The position numbers and the translations under genes are program-made. From NCBI GenBank assembly GCA_021811185.1, contig JAJZPL010000008.1, positions 36,809 through 100,808 of the forward strand: a stretch of 64,000 nt of DNA, written 5' to 3'. Below the pieces are notes generated by a model. The model saw only the letters and a list, made by a program, of their open reading frames with translations, had not been told where the DNA came from and searched no databases. Source of the DNA: a bacterium (GTDB lineage Bacteria; Elusimicrobiota; Elusimicrobia; Elusimicrobiales; UBA9959). Within the stretch, counting starts at the first letter, position 1, and each line of letters begins with the position of its first letter. Below are positions 38,754 to 49,463 of this stretch, piece by piece.

Positions 38754-39380
38754 ATGGTCCCCGTAAAAAAACGCCCTTACAAGATCTCGCTCGTTTCCAC
38801 GCACGGCACCGGCAAGACCACGCTCTGCTACGAAGTGGCCGCCGCGCTAAAGAAGCGCGGGCTCAAGGTAAAAGTGTTCTCCGAAATAGCCGCCACCGCC
38901 TGCGAGCAGGGCATCCCGATAAACCAGGACACCACCCTGCCCGCCCAGCTGTACATCCTGATGCAGCACATCACCGAGGAGCTGCGCGGCACGCTGCGCA
39001 ATTACCAGGTGGTGGTCTGCGACCGCTCCGTGTTCGACAATTTGGTGTACATGGAGCGCCGCTGCGGCTCCAACCCCTATATCCGAGAGTTCCTGAAGGG
39101 CTACTCCGAGAATTTCCCGTACGACGTGATCTATAAGCTGCCCATGGTGGGCGAGCTGATGGACGACGGCATCCGCGACGCGCAGTGCCGCGAGTTCCAG
39201 GCCGACATTTACAACCGCCTGAACACGCTGCTGGAAGACCTTAAGATCAACCACCGCACGCTGCCGGAGCCTACCACGGAGCTCCGTAAAGAATGGGCCG
39301 ACCTGATAGTGAAGGAAACCCTGGACGCGCTCAATTACGCGCCCGCCCAGCAAAAAGAAAAGACCGCCGCCCCCGTTTAA
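38754..39380 (+). CDS. P-loop NTPase, AAA_28 / NadR-kinase-like
   Basis: 208 aa. The N-terminus KISLVSTHGTGKTTLCYEVA holds the Walker A (GxGKT). VVVCDRSVFDNLVYMERR is the Walker B / LID-like DRS motif of nucleoside-kinase-type P-loops. The C-terminal region FQADIYNRLNTLLEDL is helical, and the last ~20 residues are low-complexity. The pattern fits the AAA_28 family, related to the NadR ribosylnicotinamide kinase domain. The substrate is unknown. AGGAG lies 7 nt from the ATG. It is a single gene ended by a strong terminator. Confidence 0.75.
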   Translation: MVPVKKRPYKISLVSTHGTGKTTLCYEVAAALKKRGLKVKVFSEIAATACEQGIPINQDTTLPAQLYILMQHITEELRGTLRNYQVVVCDRSVFDNLVYMERRCGSNPYIREFLKGYSENFPYDVIYKLPMVGELMDDGIRDAQCREFQADIYNRLNTLLEDLKINHRTLPEPTTELRKEWADLIVKETLDALNYAPAQQKEKTAAPV

Positions 39381-39403
39381 GGGCGCGCGGTTCTCTCCGA
39401 AAG

Positions 39404-39435
39404 GCCGGGCCTGTTAGACAGGCCCGGCTTTTTTT
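39404..39435 (+). terminator. Terminator after the P-loop gene
   Basis: GCCGGGCCTG pairs with CAGGCCCGGC around TTAGA, followed by seven T. Confidence 0.93.
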
Positions 39436-39452
39436 GCATATACTTGGCTTAT

Positions 39453-39755
39453 ATGGATAAGAAAACCGGCTACCTGCTTTTGCTGCTGGGCGTGGCGCTG
39501 ATCCTGGGCTCGGCGGGCGCGCTGGTAATGACTTTCTACGGCGGGCTGCCGCTGCCGGACCTTTTCAAACTGAGCGGCAATATTACTATGACCCTGCAGG
39601 GGAACCCGGTAACCCTCCCCGTTCCGCCGCAGCTGAACAGGGCGGCCGACCTTTCCGCGTTCTTCATGTTCGCGCTGCTGCTGGCGGGGGCCGGCGCCAG
39701 GCTGGGCCGCCTGGGCGTAAGCCTGATAAAGGCTCCCGAAGCCCCTAAAAAATAA
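39453..39755 (+). CDS. Small two-helix membrane protein, unknown
   Basis: 100 aa from the ATG at 39453 (a TTG at 39444 is in frame but lies within the -10). TATACT at 39439-39444 would start transcription at about 39451, so the mRNA is almost leaderless. Two hydrophobic helices (TGYLLLLLGVALILGSAGAL at ~5-25 and SAFFMFALLLAGAGA at ~68-83) flank a 40-residue extracytoplasmic loop with LPLPDLF and a Pro-rich stretch. The tail ends PEAPKK. No family is recognised. It lies 18 bp from the convergent ABC-F gene. Confidence 0.6.
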   Translation: MDKKTGYLLLLLGVALILGSAGALVMTFYGGLPLPDLFKLSGNITMTLQGNPVTLPVPPQLNRAADLSAFFMFALLLAGAGARLGRLGVSLIKAPEAPKK

Positions 39756-39773
39756 AAATAAATTTTGGAGCGG

Positions 39774-41570
39774 TCAGCCGCGGGCGCGGCTTTCCAGTTC
39801 TTCCCAGCGCTTGAGCACGGCGTTCACTTTCGCGCGCGCCTCGTCCACCTTATCCTGGCGGCGGTGGAGTTCCTCGGCGTCGGTGGCTATGGCCGGGTCA
39901 TGCAGCGCGGCCAGGGCCGTTTCCACCTTCTTCTCCGCGGCATGGATGGCGCTGTCGATGTTGCGCAGTTCGGACGCTTCTTTATGGGTGAGCCCGGAGG
40001 TCTTTTCTTCGGCCGCCGCGGGCTTGGCTTCGGGCGCGGGGCTCCTCCGCGCTTTCCACTCCTCCCACTGCTCCAGCCCGCCGAAAAAGCCGTGCCCGCC
40101 CTTGCCGTCCAGGCCTACGATGGTGCCGCACAGGCGGTCCAGCAGGTAGCGGTCGTGCGTTACCAGCACCAGCGCGCCGGGGAAATCCCTCAGGCTGTTC
40201 TCCAGCACCTCCAGCGACTGGATGTCCAGGTCGTTGGTGGGCTCGTCCAGCAGCAGCAGGTCCGCGGGGGTGCGCATCAGTTTGGCGATCAGCACGCGGG
40301 ATTGCTCGCCGCCGGAAAGCCGCCGGAGCGGGAAGTCCAGCTGCTCGGGGCGGAACAGGAAGCGGTTGGCCCAGCTGTTGATGTGCACGAACGCGCCCTT
40401 GTATTCCACGTGGTCGCCGCCCGGGCACAGCGCGCGCCGCAGCGTCATATCCAGGTCCAGCTGGTCGCGGTGCTGGTCGAAAACGGAAACGTTCAGGCCG
40501 TCGGCCAGCTTTACCGTGCCGGTATCCGGGGCCAGTTGCCCGGCGAGCATCTTCAACAGGGTGGTCTTGCCCGAGCCGTTCTCGCCTATCAGGCCCAGCT
40601 TGTCGCCGGGGCGCAGCGCCAGGTCTAGCGGGCCGAACAGCCTGCGCCCGCCCAGCGTTTTGGAAACGTTCACGGCGTTGACCAGCCGGTTGGCCTGGCG
40701 GTCGCCCGCCATGAAATCTATGGTGGTGACGCGGCCCTGCGCGTTGCGGAATTCCAGTTCCGAAAGCTCCTCTATCAGGCGGCCGGCGCGGTCGGTATGG
40801 GCCTTCTGCTTGGTGGCTCGCGCCCGCGCTCCCCGGCGCAGCCACTCTATTTCCCCGCGCACGATGTTCCGCACCGAATCCTCGCGCGAGGCCTGCGCGT
40901 CCAGGAACACTTCGCGGTTCTCGAGGAACTTGCTGTAGTTGCCCGTGCTGCTGAAATGCCCGCCGGGGTAGCGGCGGTCCAGTTCTATAATGCGGTTGCA
41001 TACCCGCTCCAGGAAGCTGCGGTCGTGCGTTACGACTAAGAAAGAAAATGTGAGGCCGCTTAAAAAACTTTCCAGCCACAACACGCCTTCCAGGTCCAGG
41101 TGGTTGGTGGGCTCGTCGAAGAGCAGCAGGTCGGGCTCGCGCACCACCTGCGCCAGGATGCCCAGCCGCTTGCGCCAGCCGCCGGAGAGCGTTCTTACTT
41201 CCTTGTCCGGCTCGGTGAAGCCCGCCTTCTCCATGCCCGTGCTGATGCGGGATTCAATTTCGTAAGACTCCAGGCCCAGGCCCGCGAGCGCGGCGTCCAG
41301 CCGTCCGCGCACGGTAAGGCCTGCCGGAGCTTCCTCCACGCGGTCCTGTTGGGCCAGGTAGCCCACGCGCAGCCCGCGCCGCGGCGCCAGTTTGCCGCTG
41401 TCCAGTGTCTCCGCCCCGGCCAGGATCTTCAGCAGCGTGGACTTGCCGGTGCCGTTAGGGCCTATCAGGCCGGTGCGCTCGCCTTCGAAAAGGCCGAAAG
41501 ACAGCCCCTCGAACAGCGGGCGCGTTCCGAAGGTCTTGGAAAGTTCCTGGCAGCTTATTAGTATGGCCAT
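39774..41570 (-). CDS. ABC-F family ATPase, Uup-like
   Basis: 598 aa with two ABC domains and no membrane part. First domain: Walker A LIGPNGTGKSTLLKIL, signature LSGGWRKRLGI, Walker B DLLLFDEPTNHLD. Second: LIGENGSGKTTLLKML, LSGGEQSRVLIA, DLLLLDEPTNDLD. The interdomain linker and the C-terminal coiled coil (~residues 510-598, rich in Lys/Glu/Ala) fit the Uup branch, which acts at ribosomes and affects transposon excision. A second ABC-F of EttA type is at 52569-54263. It lies 5 bp upstream of nothing on its strand: pcp precedes it, so pcp and this gene may share a transcript. Confidence 0.88.
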   Translation of the reverse strand: MAILISCQELSKTFGTRPLFEGLSFGLFEGERTGLIGPNGTGKSTLLKILAGAETLDSGKLAPRRGLRVGYLAQQDRVEEAPAGLTVRGRLDAALAGLGLESYEIESRISTGMEKAGFTEPDKEVRTLSGGWRKRLGILAQVVREPDLLLFDEPTNHLDLEGVLWLESFLSGLTFSFLVVTHDRSFLERVCNRIIELDRRYPGGHFSSTGNYSKFLENREVFLDAQASREDSVRNIVRGEIEWLRRGARARATKQKAHTDRAGRLIEELSELEFRNAQGRVTTIDFMAGDRQANRLVNAVNVSKTLGGRRLFGPLDLALRPGDKLGLIGENGSGKTTLLKMLAGQLAPDTGTVKLADGLNVSVFDQHRDQLDLDMTLRRALCPGGDHVEYKGAFVHINSWANRFLFRPEQLDFPLRRLSGGEQSRVLIAKLMRTPADLLLLDEPTNDLDIQSLEVLENSLRDFPGALVLVTHDRYLLDRLCGTIVGLDGKGGHGFFGGLEQWEEWKARRSPAPEAKPAAAEEKTSGLTHKEASELRNIDSAIHAAEKKVETALAALHDPAIATDAEELHRRQDKVDEARAKVNAVLKRWEELESRARG

Positions 41571-41575
41571 TGAGG

Positions 41576-42187
41576 TTACTTCAGGGTTTTGAGCGCGGCC
41601 GACACGGATTTTACCAGCAGCTCCAGCGGCAGCGAGGCCGGGACGCGGCTTTTTTCCGCGGCGGCCATAGCGGTGGTGAGCGGCAGGTGGATGAAGGCGA
41701 ATTTGGCCTTAAGGCCGCCCTCGGCGACGGCGTGCAGGGCTTCGTACATCAGGGTGTTGCAGACATAAGCCCCGGCGTGGTTGCTCACGTAGACGGGCGC
41801 GCCGGTCTTGCCGATGGCGGCGGCCAGGCGCACCGGGTCGCAGGTCACGAAATAGGCCGCGGGGCCGGAAGGTTGTATAGGCGTGCCTTCGGGCTGCCAG
41901 CCGGCGTTGTCTTTTATGCGGTAATCGCGGATGTTCAGCGCAAAACGTTCCACGCGCACGGCGGCCTCGCCTTCGGCCAGGCCCAGCGAAATTATATAGT
42001 CCGGCTTTAAGTCCTTTATCAGGCTCCTGATCTTCGGCCCTACGGCCTTGCCGTCCACCGGCAGCGCGGCCTTGCGCAGGCGCAGGTTCCCGAAAGCGGC
42101 CGGCTTGAGGGCGGCCATCACCTGCAGCGCGGGGTTGACCTTGCGCCCGCCGAAAGGCTCGAAAGCGGTAAGAAGCACTTTCTTCAT
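41576..42187 (-). CDS. pcp: Pyrrolidone-carboxylate peptidase (pyroglutamyl peptidase I)
   Basis: 203 aa from the ATG at 42187, matching the family start (KKVLLTAFEPFGG); codons further upstream lie in the -10. The catalytic triad is Glu in VERFALNIRD, Cys in GAYVCNTLMYEAL and His in KFAFIHLPL. It removes N-terminal pyroglutamate from peptides in the cytoplasm. Its promoter has TATAAT only 6 nt before the ATG, so the mRNA is leaderless. The ABC-F gene begins 5 bp after its stop. Confidence 0.92.
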   Translation of the reverse strand: MKKVLLTAFEPFGGRKVNPALQVMAALKPAAFGNLRLRKAALPVDGKAVGPKIRSLIKDLKPDYIISLGLAEGEAAVRVERFALNIRDYRIKDNAGWQPEGTPIQPSGPAAYFVTCDPVRLAAAIGKTGAPVYVSNHAGAYVCNTLMYEALHAVAEGGLKAKFAFIHLPLTTAMAAAEKSRVPASLPLELLVKSVSAALKTLK

Positions 42188-42199
42188 ACCCATATTATA
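42185..42199 (-). promoter_or_regulatory. -10 element abutting the pcp start (leaderless)
   Basis: On the minus strand TATAAT (42199-42194), 6 nt, ATG (42187-42185). It is a perfect -10 with no room for a ribosome site. Confidence 0.6.
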
Positions 42200-42233
42200 C
42201 AAGTTGCCCCGCCAGCCGGGGGCGGGGGGCGGC

Positions 42234-42971
42234 TTAAGTCTTCCTCGCCCTGAAGGAAAGCTTCCAGTCCGTGCCTTTTACGGTAGTCCCGTTCATTTCA
42301 CCTGGTTTTATTCTGGTTTCGCCGGAGCCCTCGGCGGTTTTCCGCCCGTTCACCTTTACGGTGAAGCTGTACTGCAGGCTGAATTCCCCGCCGGCGAAGG
42401 CCGGTTTGTCAGGCCGCGCGGTGAAGGTATACTTGTACTGTTTTGAGCCGTACTTCTTTATCACCAGCTGGGTCAGCTGGGTGCCGGGGGTGACGGCCAT
42501 GGTGAGGGGGAACTTTTTATCGCCCGCGGCCAGGTCGGCCGTAAGCAGGTAATTCGCCTCCTCGCCCGTCTTTATGGCGCCGGTAGAGGGGCCGTAGGCG
42601 GTCACGAAAAATTTCCAGCCGCCGCCGCGCGCCGCCAGGGTCTTTACGCCCGGAGAGAGCGCCACTTCGCTCACCAGTTCCAGCGGGGGGTTGGCGCTAT
42701 CGGAGGGGTCGTCCAGTTCGAACATATACTGCAGTTTGACGCCGCCGCCGAACCGCCTTGCCGCCAAGGCGTTAAGGATGAGCTGGCGCGTGATGCCGGG
42801 CTTGCCCTTTACTTTGCCCACGTAGTCGGTCTGCTCCCCCTCGGGGACCTTGTGGGTGTAGCTGTAGCTCTCTTTCCCGTTCACCGCCACGATCTTAACG
42901 GTGTAGTCTTCCGCCGAGGCCGTCCCCGTCCAGAAAAAAAACGCCAGCGCCGCGTATTTAAAATTTTTCAT
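42234..42971 (-). CDS. Secreted protein of unknown function
   Basis: 245 aa. The signal peptide is KNFKYAALAFFFWTGTASAE. The remainder is beta-rich with alternating strands and three similar sentence-like segments (YTVKIVAVNGKESYSY, QLILNALAARRFGGGVKL, QYKYTFTARPDKP), suggesting repeated Ig-like or beta-sandwich modules. No cysteines or catalytic motifs are seen. GGAGG lies 6 nt from the ATG, and a TATAAT lies about 25 nt upstream. A GC hairpin follows the stop, before the pcp promoter. Not recognised. Confidence 0.65.
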   Translation of the reverse strand: MKNFKYAALAFFFWTGTASAEDYTVKIVAVNGKESYSYTHKVPEGEQTDYVGKVKGKPGITRQLILNALAARRFGGGVKLQYMFELDDPSDSANPPLELVSEVALSPGVKTLAARGGGWKFFVTAYGPSTGAIKTGEEANYLLTADLAAGDKKFPLTMAVTPGTQLTQLVIKKYGSKQYKYTFTARPDKPAFAGGEFSLQYSFTVKVNGRKTAEGSGETRIKPGEMNGTTVKGTDWKLSFRARKT

Positions 42972-43236
42972 AGTTCCTCCACTGTGCAGATTATATGAAA
43001 AGTCGCCCCCCCCAATGCGGTTTAAATATCTTGACAGGCTTTGAAGTTAACTGATCGAAGACTGTTCAGGTTAGGCATCTTTGCGCGACTCCAAACAAAA
43101 TAACAATTCATCTCGAAGGCCGGATTTAGGATTGAGGCTTTTTGGGAAGAAAGAGACCCCGTGTATCTCTCCATTAAAAAACAAATAGTAGATTGTGTTT
43201 TAGGCAGCATGTCCGCAATTTTCCTTTTTTGTCTTT

Positions 43237-43530
43237 CGGTATGTCGGTCGCGGTAAATCCGCAAGAAACCCCTCCGGACCCGGAATGGGTAAAAACATTT
43301 AATAGTGGTGGATACGATATGCCGTGGGCTGTGGCCGGCTGGACCCGCGCGCGGACTTATATGAGGCTATAGAACCCGCCCCGGCCCGGACTGCGACGTG
43401 GCCTGGGTGGTGGAGAAGGAGTGCTCTCTCGGGGTAAGGTGACGGACGGCGGCGAATTGACCGGCTGGATAAGCCGGGACGTGACCTGGGGTTTCGGCCC
43501 GGACGCCGGGCTGGAGCCCAGGTCGGCGCT
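43237..43530 (+). pseudogene. Possible decayed gene fragment
   Basis: Three consecutive short frames on the plus strand read as protein-like but are interrupted: PEWVKTFNSGGYDMPWAVAG, then CDVAWVVEKECSLGV, then GELTGWISRDVTWGF. The first resembles a beta-propeller (SBBP-type) repeat. Nothing in the window supplies an intact version. The preceding 43000-43236 is AT-rich, unlike its neighbours, and holds only short frames. Low confidence. Confidence 0.3.
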
Positions 43531-43555
43531 TTAGGCGTTCCGCCCACCCCCTCCC

Positions 43556-43582
43556 GGAAGCCCCCGGCCGCCGGGGGCTTCC
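43556..43582. terminator. Strong hairpin downstream of treT
   Basis: GGAAGCCCCCGG pairs with CCGGGGGCTTCC around CCG. The flanking runs are not pure T, so termination efficiency is uncertain. Confidence 0.55.
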
Positions 43583-43587
43583 TCTTC

Positions 43588-44808
43588 CTACAGGTGTATG
43601 AAGTCCTGCCGGCCGCTCTCGAGGTAGAGGGCGAGCAGCAGGTAGTCCCGAAGGTGGCGCGTGAGAAGGAAGTTCTCCCGCACGTGCTCGCGCCCGTTCT
43701 CCCCCAGCCGACGCGCGAAGGCCGGCTCGTGCAGCAGGCGCTTCATCCAGTAGGCGGTGCCGTCGATAGTGCGGGTCAGGATCCCCGAGTATTTGTGGGT
43801 AATCTGCAGCGGTATGCCGCCCACCGCTCCGGCGATGACCGGTTTGCCCTTCCAGAGCGCCTCCGAGACGGTCAGGCCGAAGCCTTCCTTGAGCGACTTC
43901 TGCAGGATTATGGCCGAAGCGCGCTGGATGGCGTTGATCTCGACGTTGCTGGTCGGCGCCAGGCAGAGCACCAGGATGTCGGGGTTCCCCTCCGCGGCCG
44001 TCCTGGCCTCGGCGAGGACCTGCGCGCCCTCCGGGTCGTCGTCGGCACTCCCGCCGACGAGCAGCAGGCGCGCGGTGACGTAGGGCTGGATCTTCTTGAA
44101 AGCCTCTATCACTCCGAGCGGGTCTTTAAGCCGGTCGAAGCGCGAGACCTGCGTGATGATGGGCTTGTCGGTCGGGATCTGCAGCCGCTCCATTACGGCC
44201 GCGACCTCCGCCTCGGAGAGGTCCCTGTTCTTGTCGGCGAGCGGGTCTATGGACGGCGGCACCTGGAACTGCTTCACCGGCAGTTCCTGCGAGAAGGCCG
44301 GCGCGGAGATGACGGCCGCGTCGTAGCGGGAGACGTAGCCCTTCAGGAAGTCCCAGACGTCCTGCTGCCTGTTGGACATGTCGATGTGGCAGCGCCAGAC
44401 CCATTTGGCGGCGGCGGGCTTCCTGTCTATCAGGCCGGCCGGCTGCGGGTCGTGGATGAAGGCTATGTCCGCGCCGAGGTCCAGCGCGTCCAGGTTGGCC
44501 TTCAGCGTGTCCCGGTAGAGCTGGAAGTCGGCCGGCGTCAGCTCCTGCCTGGCGCCGTGCAGGGCGTTGTGGAACTTCTTGGTCACGGCGTAGAAGTCCT
44601 CCCCGCCCTTGATAAGCTCCCAGCGCGGCTTTATGCCGAGCTCGGTCATCATAGGCAGCATGCGGTTGAGGATCTCGGCCACGCCGCCGCCTACGGCGGT
44701 GGAATTGACGTTCAGGATGGTCTTGCCCGCGAGGCGGGACGCGATGACCTTGAGCTCCTCTATAGCGGCCTGGCCCGCCGCGGGCGCGTATTCGTCCATC
44801 TTAGGCAT
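43588..44808 (-). CDS. treT: Trehalose glycosyltransferring synthase-like GT4 enzyme
   Basis: 406 aa, a GT-B glycosyltransferase with no signal peptide. N-domain: LNVNSTAVGGGVAEILNRML and FIHDPQPAGLI, WRCHIDMS. C-domain: ITQVSRFDRLKDPLGVIEAF, LLLVGGSADDDPEG, and the donor motif LQKSLKEGFGLTVSEALWKGKPVIAG. These are the TreT (trehalose synthase, GT4) landmarks: the enzyme reversibly makes trehalose from NDP-glucose and glucose. It is last in the operon and overlaps DUF5752 by 8 bp. Together with OtsA/OtsB upstream it gives the cell two trehalose routes, or TreT may run in the degradative direction (inference). Confidence 0.85.
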   Translation of the reverse strand: MPKMDEYAPAAGQAAIEELKVIASRLAGKTILNVNSTAVGGGVAEILNRMLPMMTELGIKPRWELIKGGEDFYAVTKKFHNALHGARQELTPADFQLYRDTLKANLDALDLGADIAFIHDPQPAGLIDRKPAAAKWVWRCHIDMSNRQQDVWDFLKGYVSRYDAAVISAPAFSQELPVKQFQVPPSIDPLADKNRDLSEAEVAAVMERLQIPTDKPIITQVSRFDRLKDPLGVIEAFKKIQPYVTARLLLVGGSADDDPEGAQVLAEARTAAEGNPDILVLCLAPTSNVEINAIQRASAIILQKSLKEGFGLTVSEALWKGKPVIAGAVGGIPLQITHKYSGILTRTIDGTAYWMKRLLHEPAFARRLGENGREHVRENFLLTRHLRDYLLLALYLESGRQDFIHL

Positions 44809-45469
44809 TGCCGGCCTCCCCGAGGCGTCCCTCTATTATCCGGATGATGCGCCGCCTGAGCCCCTCCAGGGTGTAGGAATAGGGGTCCAGGCGGGAGATC
44901 TCCCGCCCTATCTTCTCGTCGCCGAACTCCTTGCGGAACCAGTGCGAGAAGTCGTCCGTGCCGTACGGCGGGCGCAGGCGGGCCTCGAAGACGTGCAGGT
45001 AGAGGCTCGACGGGTTGACGTTCCTCAGGCACTCTATGAACGAGCGGTAATCGTCCGCGGCGCAGGGGGTGGGCAGCGAGAAGCGCACCGCCCGCATGAA
45101 GTGGAACTCGCGTCCGGGGGCCACCACGCGCTGCGGCCCCGGGCTCTCGGCCAGGTGGCGCTCTATGGTCTCGACGAAAGCCTTGCGGATGTCCGCCAGC
45201 GAGTTGTAGCGCACGATGTCTATCGCGGTCAATTCCTCTCCCAGCCTGTCGGCCTGCACGGTGTTCGTGACCCAGTAGGCGAAGTCGTTGGCGCCCTCCG
45301 GCACCAGGTGGTGGAACTGCTTGATGAAGCGGTGCGTGTGGTGGTAGATAGTTTCGTCGTCGGCCTGCCGGAGGCCTTCCAGCAGTTCCGGCACGCTGAA
45401 AGCCCGGCGCCCGGTGACCTCGGCCAGCGTCAGGCGCGTGCGGAACTTGAACGGCTCTTTCGCTTTCAT
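44801..45469 (-). CDS. DUF5752 family protein of the trehalose operon
   Basis: 222 aa, all-alpha. Two similar halves end in a pattern of the type FxYWV/FSHWFRKEFG: QFHHLVPEGANDFAYWVTN and YGTDDFSHWFRKEFGDEKI. Each is followed by a short arm with LDPYS or IDIVRYNS and the last helix of its half. This internal duplication (residues ~35-110 and 145-220) is visible by eye. DUF5752 proteins are found with trehalose and glycogen genes; the biochemical role is not established. It overlaps both neighbours (otsB 4 bp, treT 8 bp), so it is made with them. Confidence 0.78.
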   Translation of the reverse strand: MKAKEPFKFRTRLTLAEVTGRRAFSVPELLEGLRQADDETIYHHTHRFIKQFHHLVPEGANDFAYWVTNTVQADRLGEELTAIDIVRYNSLADIRKAFVETIERHLAESPGPQRVVAPGREFHFMRAVRFSLPTPCAADDYRSFIECLRNVNPSSLYLHVFEARLRPPYGTDDFSHWFRKEFGDEKIGREISRLDPYSYTLEGLRRRIIRIIEGRLGEAGNA

Positions 45470-46248
45470 GCTATCCTCCTCCGCCTTGCCGCAGTTACGA
45501 ACCTCAGCAGCCGCAGTATCTCGGCCTGGCGGCCGAGATAATACTCCGCGGCCGAGCCGGCTTTGCGGCCTACCCGTACCGTTATCCCGCGCCCCGCGAG
45601 CGCCCTGAACATGTCTTCGTCGGTCAGGTCGTCGCCGGCGGCCAGCACGCAGGGCGCCTTCAGCCGGCGCGCCAGGCGCAGCGCCGCATCGCCCTTGTCG
45701 GGGGCGGCGGCGGGGCGCAGCTCGAAGACCTTGTGCCCCCTGCTCCAGCGGAAGCGCTTTTCTCCGGAGCGCGTCAGGGCGCGCATATGGGCGAAAAATC
45801 CGGTCCGGTAGGCGGGTTTCAGGGCCCGGTAGTGCACGCTGGCCGAGAAGCCCTTGTCCTCCACCAGCACGCCGGTGCCGGGCTGGAAGCGCCGCAGCAG
45901 CCCGGCCGCGGCGGACCTTACCCCGGCCTTCAGCCTGGCCGCGCCGGCGTCGCGCCAGGCGAAGCCGGGGCCGCTGAGTTCCATGCCGTGGTTCCCGCCG
46001 TAGTAAAGCCCCGGCAGCCCGACAAGGGCTTTCAGGTCCGCCAGCTCCCGGCCGCTCAACACGAACACGCTCACTCCGGGGGCTACGGCCAGCGCCTTCA
46101 GCGCGGCCCTGTACTCCGGGCGCAGCCGCGCCAGCCGCGGCGTCTCGGCCAGCGCGGCCAGCGTGCCGTCGAAGTCCAGCGTCAGCAGCAGGCGCTCCCG
46201 CGCGAGGCAGGCGGCGAGCTCCGCCGAATGCTTCCAGAACGATTTCAC
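45466..46248 (-). CDS. otsB: Trehalose-6-phosphate phosphatase
   Basis: 260 aa, HAD superfamily. Motif I LLTLDFDGTLAALAETP (nucleophile Asp and DGT), motif II VFVLSGRELADL, the cap with YYGGNHGMELSGPG (family-specific GNHG), and motif IV LAAGDDLTDEDMFRAL. It dephosphorylates trehalose-6-phosphate to trehalose in the cytosol. It begins 1 bp after otsA ends and overlaps DUF5752 by 4 bp. Confidence 0.94.
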   Translation of the reverse strand: MKSFWKHSAELAACLARERLLLTLDFDGTLAALAETPRLARLRPEYRAALKALAVAPGVSVFVLSGRELADLKALVGLPGLYYGGNHGMELSGPGFAWRDAGAARLKAGVRSAAAGLLRRFQPGTGVLVEDKGFSASVHYRALKPAYRTGFFAHMRALTRSGEKRFRWSRGHKVFELRPAAAPDKGDAALRLARRLKAPCVLAAGDDLTDEDMFRALAGRGITVRVGRKAGSAAEYYLGRQAEILRLLRFVTAARRRRIA

Positions 46249-46249
46249 G

Positions 46250-48499
<2,250 letters not shown>

Positions 48500-48679
48500 G
48501 CGGCCTCCGTAAAGAATAATTTTAGGTCAATGCCCGTTTAACGGCGCGAACCGCCCCCGGCATTACCCGGAATGGCGGCCCGACCATTCCAAACCTCCAG
48601 GATTGCTCCCGGACCCGGACTTATTCTAGCATTTAGCCGCGGCGGCGTGAACCCGGTTTTATTTGTAATTTTCCCGGCC

Positions 48680-48826
48680 ATGAACACCTATATCACGATC
48701 ATCGCGGTCAGTTCCATAGTCCTGCTGGCTACGGCTCCGGGGCATCCTGCTTTTGGCGCTGGTCATGACCTGGGGCGTGGTTAAGCGCTCGGGCTACGAG
48801 GAGCCGGCGCCGGCCGCCAGGCCAGC
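48680..48826 (+). pseudogene. Frameshifted small membrane-protein gene fragment
   Basis: MNTYITIIAVSSIVLL opens a membrane helix that breaks near 48727. In another frame WLRLRGILLLALVMTWGVV and KRSGYEEP continue as a second hydrophobic helix and basic tail. A single-base difference would join them. It is either a decayed gene or a local sequence error. 48500-48679 holds only the otsA promoter region. Confidence 0.35.
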
Positions 48827-49440
48827 CTGCGGAACTCCCAGCCGGTTATCGGCGCAGCGCGCCTTCAGCCTGAGCTCAAACCCCTGCAGGCCGGAGAGCA
48901 GCCCGGAGAGATTCCACCAGTCGGCCTGGTCTCGGCAGAAGAGATATTCCCTGTAGGGGGCCGTCTCTCCGGGAACGCGCTCCAGGGCCGGGGCGATGAA
49001 AGCCCGGAACGGAACGCCGTTGAACTCCAGCACTTCCGCGCCCGCCAGGCCGGGGTCCCGGGCGGCGTCCACCACGAACTTCACGTAGCGCAGCGCCACG
49101 CTGGCCGGCGTGGTATAGGAACTATTGGAGGCTTCCGGCGGGTCCAGCTCGAAGCGTATAAGGCCGGCCCCGGCGTACATATTGAAACGCCCCGCCAGCC
49201 CGAAGCGGTGGTTCACCGAGGCGCGCAGCAGTTTGCCGTCGGCCTTGCCAGCAGCGCCTTGTCCTGCCCTGAGTCCAGGTTGGCGACCACGGACTTCTTG
49301 GTGGAGCCTATTTTGAGCGCGGGGATGAAGGAGAGGTCCAGCATCCAGTTCTCGATGGCGAAATAGCGCAGCCCCAAACCCGCGTATACGCCCGGCCGCT
49401 GGTTGACAGGGCGGGGGGTGAAAGCGGTAAAATTGACAAA
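48794..49440 (-). pseudogene. Frameshifted, 5'-truncated outer-membrane-like protein
   Basis: Reading from 49440, one frame gives PGVYAGLGLRYFAIENWMLD and LSFIPALKIGSTKKS, both like beta-barrel strands, then DSGQDKALLA. Near 49247 a missing base shifts to a frame that gives ADGKLLRASVNHRFGLAGRF and NMYAGAGLIRFELD. The continuous protein would read through as one barrel-like domain. There is no start codon or signal peptide at the 5' end, which abuts the promoter of the next gene. Likely a dead remnant; a sequencing error explains the shift but not the missing start. Confidence 0.55.
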
Positions 49441-49463
49441 AGTCAGATTAGAGCGGAGGGAAC

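Noticed and set aside
43022..43264. 80-codon minus-strand frame in the AT-rich scar
   Set aside because: No ribosome site, no recognisable pattern, and it overlaps the putative remnant on the other strand.
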